A stretch of DNA of 64,000 nt from Atopsyche davidsoni (Eukaryota > Arthropoda > Insecta > Trichoptera > Hydrobiosidae). The stretch is taken from positions 16,554,001 to 16,618,000 of the forward strand of contig JAILWY010000012.1 of the NCBI GenBank assembly GCA_022113835.1, in the 5' to 3' direction. The notes beneath the pieces are model-generated. The model was given only the letters and a program-made list of their open reading frames with translations. It did no database searches and had not been told where the DNA came from. This document shows, piece by piece, positions 58,322-64,000 of the stretch. A program made the translations under genes and the position numbers. Each line of letters starts with the position of its first letter. Position 1 is the stretch's first letter.

Positions 58322-60270
58322 GAGCGTCAAGAGAGACGGCCCAGGGAGAGCGCTGCCAGGGCGAGGGCCTGCAGCCGGACTACACCGGCGGCTGCCGCGA
58401 CTACTTCCACTGCAAGGAGGGGAGAGTCACCGCCGCCCACTCCTGTCCCGAGGGCCTCGCCTTCAGTGCCGGCGCCCGCCAGTGCGTGCCGCGCGGCCTC
58501 GTGCCCTGCGTGCGCCACGAGTGCGCTTCCTGGGACTCCTCGCTCTACGCCGCCCCCGCCACTCGCTGCCGCTTCTACTACAGGTGCGACGCCGGCCTCG
58601 CCGTGAACCTCGCCTGCCCCAGCGGCTCCCGGTTCGACTACCGCCGCCAGGACTGCACGCGCAGCGCCGGCGTCTGCTACGAGCCCGTCTGCACCGGCCG
58701 GGCTGACGGGCCGCACCTCGACACCAGCCACGCCTGCGCGCGCACGCTCCACTGCCGCGGAGGCGCCCTCCACGCCGTGAGCACCGCCGTCGCCCCCGAG
58801 GCGGCCCTCGCTCCCTGTCCCGAGCCCCGCGCCACCAACGCGGCCTTCCCGGTGGCCGGCACGGACCGTTGCGCGGGGCTGCCCGACGGCCGCCACGCCG
58901 CGCCCGCCACGCACTGCCGGGACTACGTGGTCTGCCAGGCCGGCGAGACCGAGGCCACCGTGAAGTGCCCGGGCGGCCGAAGGTTCGACGGCGAGGAGTG
59001 CGTCCCCGCGGCCGACGCGTCCTGCCCGGACGAGTGCTCGACGCGAGAGGACGGACTTCACGCGGACCTGCCCTCCGGCTGCCGGGAATACTTCTACTGC
59101 CGGAACCGCGCCAGCGTCTTCCGAGCGGCGTGCGACGAGGGCTCCGTGTTCGACGGCCTGGTGTGCGTCTCCCCGGCGTTCTACGATTGTCCGTCGACCC
59201 TCGAGAGAAATCCCTGCCTGAAGGAGAAGGACGGTCTCCACCGAGACTTCCGGGACTGCCGCTCGTACTTCCGCTGTTCCGGCGGGAGACTGACGCTGCG
59301 AATGTCGTGCGCGAGCGGCGAGGCGTGGGACGGAACGGCGTGCGTCCGGGCCTCGGAGTTCCCCTGCGAGGGCCCCGCGAAGGACTCCGGCTGCGCCGAG
59401 GGGGCGACGGGATTCCGCCGGGACCGCTCTCGGGGCTCGGACTGCAGGAACTACTACCACTGCTCCCGGGAAGGGCGCACGAACTTCTCCTGCCCCGCCG
59501 GCCGCTCGTTTGACGGAGAGAGGTGCGTTCGCTCGGAGACGTACGAGTGCCCGAGCCTGGCGAAGGACTCCTGCGACTTCAAGACGGACGGGCTCTACCG
59601 CCAGGTCGGCGGGGGCTGCCGCGCCTACTACATGTGCTCCAAGGGGTACGAGAGCGTATTCCTGTGCGACGTCGGGCAGGCGTTTGACGGCGAGAAGTGC
59701 GTGGACGCCGGCGGTTACGCGTGCCCCTTCGAGTCGGACGACTGCGCGGGCAAGGCCGACGGCTACCACAAGGACCTCAAGTCGGGCTGCAGAAAGTACT
59801 TCTTCTGCGAAAACGGGGAGAAGCTCACGACGATCCAGTGCTCGGGCAGCAAGCTGTACGACGGCAGCGGGTGCGTGCGGGCCGAGGACTACCAGTGCCC
59901 CGAGGGGAACCCCTGCGCCCACCGAGCGGACGGCGTGTACGTCCGCGCCGGCACCAAGTGCAGGGGATACTTCGAGTGCGCGAGCTCCGACTTGGTCTCG
60001 GACCGCTCGTGTCCGGTCGGCCGCGTGTTCGACGGGGTGAGCTCCTGCGCCGAGAGGAACTGCTCGGCCCCGGCCCTCGACTGCGAGAGGGACGGCCTCT
60101 TTCCCGACTTGGCCACCCGCTGCAGGTCGTACCACATCTGCATAGACAAGAGGAAGAGCACCCTCCAGTGCGAGGGCGACCGAGTGTTCAACGGACAGCT
60201 GTGCGTCCCGGAGGAGACCTTCCCGTGCCCCGACGAGTGTTCTCAGAGCCACTGCAGCAACACCATTTGA
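58322..60270 (+). CDS. multi-domain chitin-binding (peritrophin-A/CBM14) protein, 3' exon
   Basis: Encodes about 648 residues ending at TGA 60,268-60,270, as one long exon. Eleven type-2 chitin-binding domains follow each other with almost no linker, starting near residues 11, 67, 123, 183, 238, 298, 357, 417, 474, 531 and 587. Each has the six-cysteine pattern C-x13-16-C-x5-C-x9-10-C-x10-12-C-x4-7-C with aromatic residues before Cys3 (CRKYFFC, CRAYYMC), which in this family form the disulfide fold and bind chitin. Domain 3 is degenerate: its third-to-fourth spacing is long and the last two cysteines are missing. Such proteins are secreted and bind chitin in the gut peritrophic matrix, cuticle or tracheal lining, so a signal peptide is expected on an upstream exon not seen here. 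The 5' limit is a predicted splice acceptor at 58,320-58,321. Other AGs within 40 bp are possible. GC is far above the flanks. No mucin-like Ser/Thr-rich linkers are present. Family is certain; tissue and exact name are not. Confidence 0.93.
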
Positions 60271-60957
60271 CGGCCACGTCGATAGACTCGGAATTAACAG
60301 ATATACCTCAGAACATTATTTTTTGTTAAACTGATAGAAGTTTATTCTAGTCTGGAACGCTTAAGAGTGTAAATTGACGTTTGGACGCTGACAACATTTT
60401 GAATATAATATTTATTTATTGAAGGGTACAACCGTCTAGAGTAGAATAATTTGACAAATGTAATACTTATTTATTTTAGATTAAGTTAATGCGTTCCTAA
60501 AGTTCATTTTTAAACAAATATACATATTAGTCAAATTCTAATATTTTAGGAATTCAATTGTTATATTTATTCTATAATAATAACTACAATTAATATTCAT
60601 GTTTTATACTTAACACACTGCCAGTACGAAACCTATGACTGGAGACAAACAACCTAGGAATGGACTCTGCCTCGCTCCTTCGACCCGCACAATCGACGGT
60701 TTCATCAGCCCGCAGCCCCCGTATTGTCGCTGTCAGTACCACTGGACGAGTGTCACACCGACCACCTTGCAGAACCAAACCTCAAGCATTCGTTCGTTGC
60801 TTATGTCTTCCTTAGTTAATTATTTTAGAAATTTAAATATTTTATTAAAAACTTGCCTTTATCCTGTTCTTATCTGTGTAATTTGACCCTAGAATACATT
60901 TTAGACTAGACTTAGACAAAACAAATGTTTTATAAAAATAAAAGCAAAGGAGTAAAA
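60271..60957 (+). other. 3' UTR of the chitin-binding gene
   Basis: AT-rich sequence after the stop. The first AATAAA downstream is at 60,937, which sets the likely end at about 60,950-60,960. No other conserved element is evident. Confidence 0.55.
60937..60942 (+). terminator. polyadenylation signal AATAAA
   Basis: The first canonical hexamer after the stop codon, 667 bp downstream, followed by a T-rich stretch at 60,960-61,000. Cleavage probably lies 10-25 bp after it. Confidence 0.55.
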
Positions 60958-63169
60958 TAATTCATAATCACTTTATTTGTTAGATTACATTTTATTTACT
61001 AAATACTTTATACATTTGAACAAAATACTTTTAAATATAATTAGATCAGTTTTTCTTTGCCTTTAATACATTCTAAGAAAATCGAAAATTACATTTTCCA
61101 AACATTGCAATAAAGGAGATCGGTGTTATCATGAGAAATGTATACGATGTAAAAAAGCTAAACAAAACTATTAAGTTTGAAAAAAAAACAATTTAAAAAA
61201 ATTGTGATTTGCAAAAAGAAAATTTGGTGCATAAATGTTATTTTTCTATTCTTTTATAAATATTATAATTAACATTTTACTCAATATCTATCTTAATCCA
61301 AAATTTAAATCATAAAAAACTTACAATTATAAATTTATTCAAAAACATGGACTAATCGACCGTTAAGTTTGAACTCACATTCTTGCGGCGATTACAAGAA
61401 AACAAGGGATTAAATTATCTCAAGGGCACGTCCAGACGATTAGACAGCAAATATAAAAATAAAAATTAGCTGCATAGAAACAGTAATTTGAAGTAAGGGT
61501 AAAGAGTATTTTAAGATACAGATATATTTGGTTACTTTCAATAACTCACTTCAATTCCTTACTCACTTGTTTGTGTTCGACGTTTCTTTAGATGCCTAAA
61601 CAAGTATTATTGTCATTTTACGGAATAGACGAAAAGTATAAAAATAAGCAAATTCCTTTGAGATGCATTTTTAAAAACATTTCATATGCATTTGAAAACA
61701 ATTCAGCCCTCTAAACACAACTTGCAACCGACTTGCAATTAGCCAATAGTGTTCTATTTTACGTCGCTTACTAAGCCAAAACCATAAAAAAAACACCCAA
61801 AACAAAGGGACTCTATCGGCTGATTGCGAATCGGTCGCAAGTTGTGTCGCGACGTGTGCATAGAGCTTTACATTTGAAAAAAATACTTGTATAACATGTA
61901 AACAGAGACACAAAACAAATAAATCATTACAACTCTGTTACTTTAGAGACTTTCGATTATTTGCCATATTTTTAATATTTTGATAACATGGCAATTATTA
62001 TTTTACAATTTCAAACTTTTTCCTAGTTCAATTAACTTTGGCCTAAATTATCTTGGATAAATTTTGTATTATTGCTATTTAAAGCATGATTTCAAAGCCC
62101 TATTTTAAAAAACTGGAATGATTTGCGTATCCAAAATCAAAAGGAAATAATATTTTGTAAAAATAAACAAAAGTAAAATGATGACTAGTGACATTTTGGA
62201 TTGTTTCAAGTGACTTCTCATTCTTTTTTCACAAATAAACAATATCTAATATCAAAGAACCGAGAAAAGTTAACAAAAGAGAACTTTGATAATATTTACA
62301 CAGAGTTAAAATATATTTTTTAAACATTTCAAATTAAACAACAAAATATGATAGTTTTTTTTGATATCTCCATAAAACATTAGTACTCCAAAGTTGTATA
62401 GTACGCAGTCTTCTCTGAACTAGCATTGACCTTTATATGTTTATATTTTTCTCCTAACTTTAACATTTAAGATGTTTAGTAATATCGAACGAAAATCACT
62501 CAGTAAAGACAGTTCACATTTTCTGTCGATCGATCAAAAAACCTCTCCACGTGTAGGTTTACTTACTAAAACATCTATAAGAAAGACATTTCTTTTGACG
62601 ATAGATACAAAAATAGGTTATTTTAAATTATACAGCACTCCCGACGAGCGCGAGTCATATCGATACTTTTAATTGAAGAGAAAATACCAAACAATTCATA
62701 ATAACCAGAAATTGTTTGATTCACTATTTGTAAACATTTTCTAATCAACTGATGAGATATAATGCAAAATATATTCAATTTGAATTAATATCACATGACT
62801 AATGATATCTAATAAGCACTTTCGTAAAACTTTACCTTAATTACATTATTAAGACTGATTTTTTTAAATTTACAAAGTAACACGGATCAATGAAATTTCT
62901 TAATTTTTTTACACCAACTTGCTAACATTATGTCTTCAACAGTAAATCATAAGCAGCATACTCAATATCAGTCGTTCAGCCATGTCGACAAATAAGTCAA
63001 GTGAAAACTTGACAAGTCGCACGGTACAGGCTACGGAACTCGGGCAAATGATGCGAGAATACTACACTAGGTACTTAGCAAGAATAAACAGTTTCAAAAT
63101 CATCCACGTGAAAATAAAATTATAAAATACCTGCACCGTAAACTGATAGTACAATACAACTGAGGCCCT
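60958..63169. other. convergent intergenic region and possible 3' UTR of the WDFY gene
   Basis: About 2.2 kb of AT-rich DNA between two tail-to-tail genes. On the minus strand AATAAA signals (TTTATT on plus) lie near 61,335, 60,991 and 60,972, and an ATTAAA variant lies near 62,668. The 3' UTR of the minus-strand gene may extend over much of this region. A 66-codon plus-strand frame at 62,472 is not credible. Confidence 0.4.
61709..61865. mobile_element. small MITE family 2, complete copy
   Basis: 157 bp with ends CTCTA...TAGAG. Long imperfect inverted repeats include ACACAACTTGCAACCGACTT at the left, against the inverse ACACAACTTGCGACCGATTC at the right, which has an extra CGTCGCG-containing insertion. 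No coding capacity is seen. The target duplication is not clear. If the WDFY gene has a long 3' UTR, this element would lie within it. Confidence 0.65.
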
Positions 63170-63320
63170 TCAGTTGACGTTGGGAGCTATGAGAGGAGTG
63201 ACATCCCAGAGCTTGATGACGCGATCGTGGCCGGTGGTGCAGAGGCGCCCTGTGGACTCGTCCAGGTGCATGTGGACTACACTGTGCTTCACATCGTGGA
63301 ATGATGCTAATGATTCCCGC
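63170..63320 (-). CDS. WDFY1/2-like FYVE and WD40 protein, last coding exon
   Basis: Codes for the last 49 residues, ending at TGA (63,172-63,170). It contains a final WD40 repeat: SFHDVKHSVVHMHLDES, then TGHDRVIKLWDV, followed by TPLIAPNVN. In WDFY1/WDFY2 the segment after the FYVE finger is this same closing repeat of the beta-propeller, with a similar short tail. The 3' splice site is AG at 63,322-63,321, and the exon completes a Pro codon split by the intron. The 198-bp intron (63,321-63,518) has GT...AG ends. The protein is expected on PI3P-rich early endosomes. Confidence 0.93.
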
Positions 63321-63518
63321 CTGAAAAAACAATTGATGATATAAACAAATGTGTCACAATTCACGTTAAAAAAACTACAGTGTAGTTTACAATCAATTAA
63401 AAATAAAGCTTATCAAAATTTGCAGCCAGTATGAAAATATTAATTTATAAAAACCTTTCCATATCTATTGATAAAGAATGAAAGAATGCATATAATATAA
63501 TTAACTTATTTTGCTTAC

Positions 63519-63660
63519 GGTTCATCTTTAAGGGTGGAATAGCAAGCGTTGCAAATGCGCTGAGGGAACTCAAAACCCATGATGGGCAGCGGCAGGCGGC
63601 TCGGGGAACACGAGTCACACACGGCGACCCCGCACCATCTGCAGTGGTGTTGCCGCATTC
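63519..63660 (-). CDS. WDFY1/2-like FYVE and WD40 protein, FYVE exon
   Basis: A 142-bp internal exon with a split codon on each side. It encodes most of a FYVE zinc finger: the PI3P-binding RQHHCR signature with CRWC, then CDSC and CNAC as further zinc-ligand pairs, and [12 protein letters not shown] near the end. The first cysteine pair must be on the preceding exon, beyond the splice acceptor AG at 63,662-63,661. The in-frame join to the next exon (LKDEP-RESLASFHD) matches the WDFY order FYVE then last WD repeat. Human WDFY1/WDFY2 bind early endosomes. One of the two is the best match, most likely WDFY2-type. Confidence 0.93.
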
Positions 63661-64000
63661 CTATAATATTCAATACAAAATTCTTAGAAAAATACACTAG
63701 CTAATCACTTTTTATAAGTATCACCCAAGACACAAACTGCTGCATCCTCATTTTATAAAAGCAACCTGTTTCACTGTCGCAATATAGTAACCAGTAGTAA
63801 ATTAACAGTCTAAGTCTTTTAAATACGTGATTTACCCAATTTTATTACAATGCTTCATATAATAGCCATGTACTAGGTAAGACACATTACTAGAAAAAAT
63901 TATTGATTTTGAGAAAAAAAAAAAGTAAAGGAACAGTAAATGAAAACCTAAACATAAAACAATGGGAGACAACTACCATAATGGAGTCACAATCCATACC
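63661..64000 (-). other. intron of the WDFY-like gene
   Basis: AT-rich sequence upstream of the FYVE exon. No further exon is seen before the window ends, so the WD40 repeats 1-6 and the start of the FYVE finger lie outside. Confidence 0.7.

Noticed and set aside
58298..58606. ATG at 58,298 as start of the chitin-binding gene
   Set aside because: That ATG is in a different frame from the domains. The domain frame has a stop at 58,309, so a splice acceptor is needed instead.
58327..60252. 641-codon open frame antisense to the chitin-binding exon
   Set aside because: It mirrors the sense gene: high GC and codon bias with Cys codons remove stops on the other strand. The sense frame has a clear repeated domain and the antisense has none.
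13169..60270. GATA cluster as proven enhancer of the chitin-binding gene
   Set aside because: The distance is about 45 kb with many elements between. Nothing in the sequence links the two.
62472..62672. 66-codon plus-strand frame between the convergent genes
   Set aside because: No domain, AT-rich, and it lies in a probable UTR region.

Overview
The window looks like nuclear DNA of an insect, most likely a moth or butterfly. This is an inference from several traits: very AT-rich spacer DNA, short GC-rich blocks, a GC-rich chitin-binding (peritrophin-type) exon, two subfamilies of mariner, several families of short DNA transposons, and a TTAGG-type (insect telomere) repeat inside one element. 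No species is claimed.

From 1 to about 58,300 I find no convincing host protein-coding exon. This stretch is AT-rich DNA with short GC-rich islands near 13.2-13.8, 14.6, 15.5, 18.1, 22.7, 31.1, 32.0, 32.6-33.4, 44.7, 45.2-45.8, 49.2, 52.7 and 55.4 kb. Several islands carry dense candidate transcription-factor motifs: a duplicated E-box/TGACCT/forkhead module beside a GATA cluster at 13.2-13.8 kb, three CACGTG boxes at 28.0 kb, five E-boxes at exact 10-bp intervals at 45.3 kb, and a perfect hairpin built from CAGGTAG and CAGGTAA at 49.2 kb. These could be cis-regulatory DNA, possibly of a gene outside the window. That reading is inference.

The desert also holds many dead transposons. These are a broken mariner at 26.4-27.6 kb, a second mariner of another type on the minus strand at 33.4-34.6 kb, four full copies and one fragment of a pogo/Tigger-like MITE (6.3, 14.2, 21.2, 55.1 and 55.9 kb), a second small MITE family (21.7 and 61.7 kb), another MITE-like element (24.6 kb), a deleted hAT element (54.6-55.2 kb), and an unclassified 212-bp element with 28-bp inverted ends and a perfect 8-bp target duplication (55.7 kb). 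Three short remnants of one coding repeat (12.2, 29.3 and 57.7 kb) and a few tRNA-derived SINE-like pieces complete the set.

The two supported host genes sit at the right end and converge. On the plus strand, 58,322-60,270 is a large 3' exon encoding eleven tandem type-2 chitin-binding domains, with a 3' UTR to about 60,957. On the minus strand, 63,660-63,170 holds the last two coding exons of a WDFY1/WDFY2-type endosomal FYVE/WD40 protein, and the rest of that gene lies beyond the right edge. Nothing in the sequence ties the two genes functionally.
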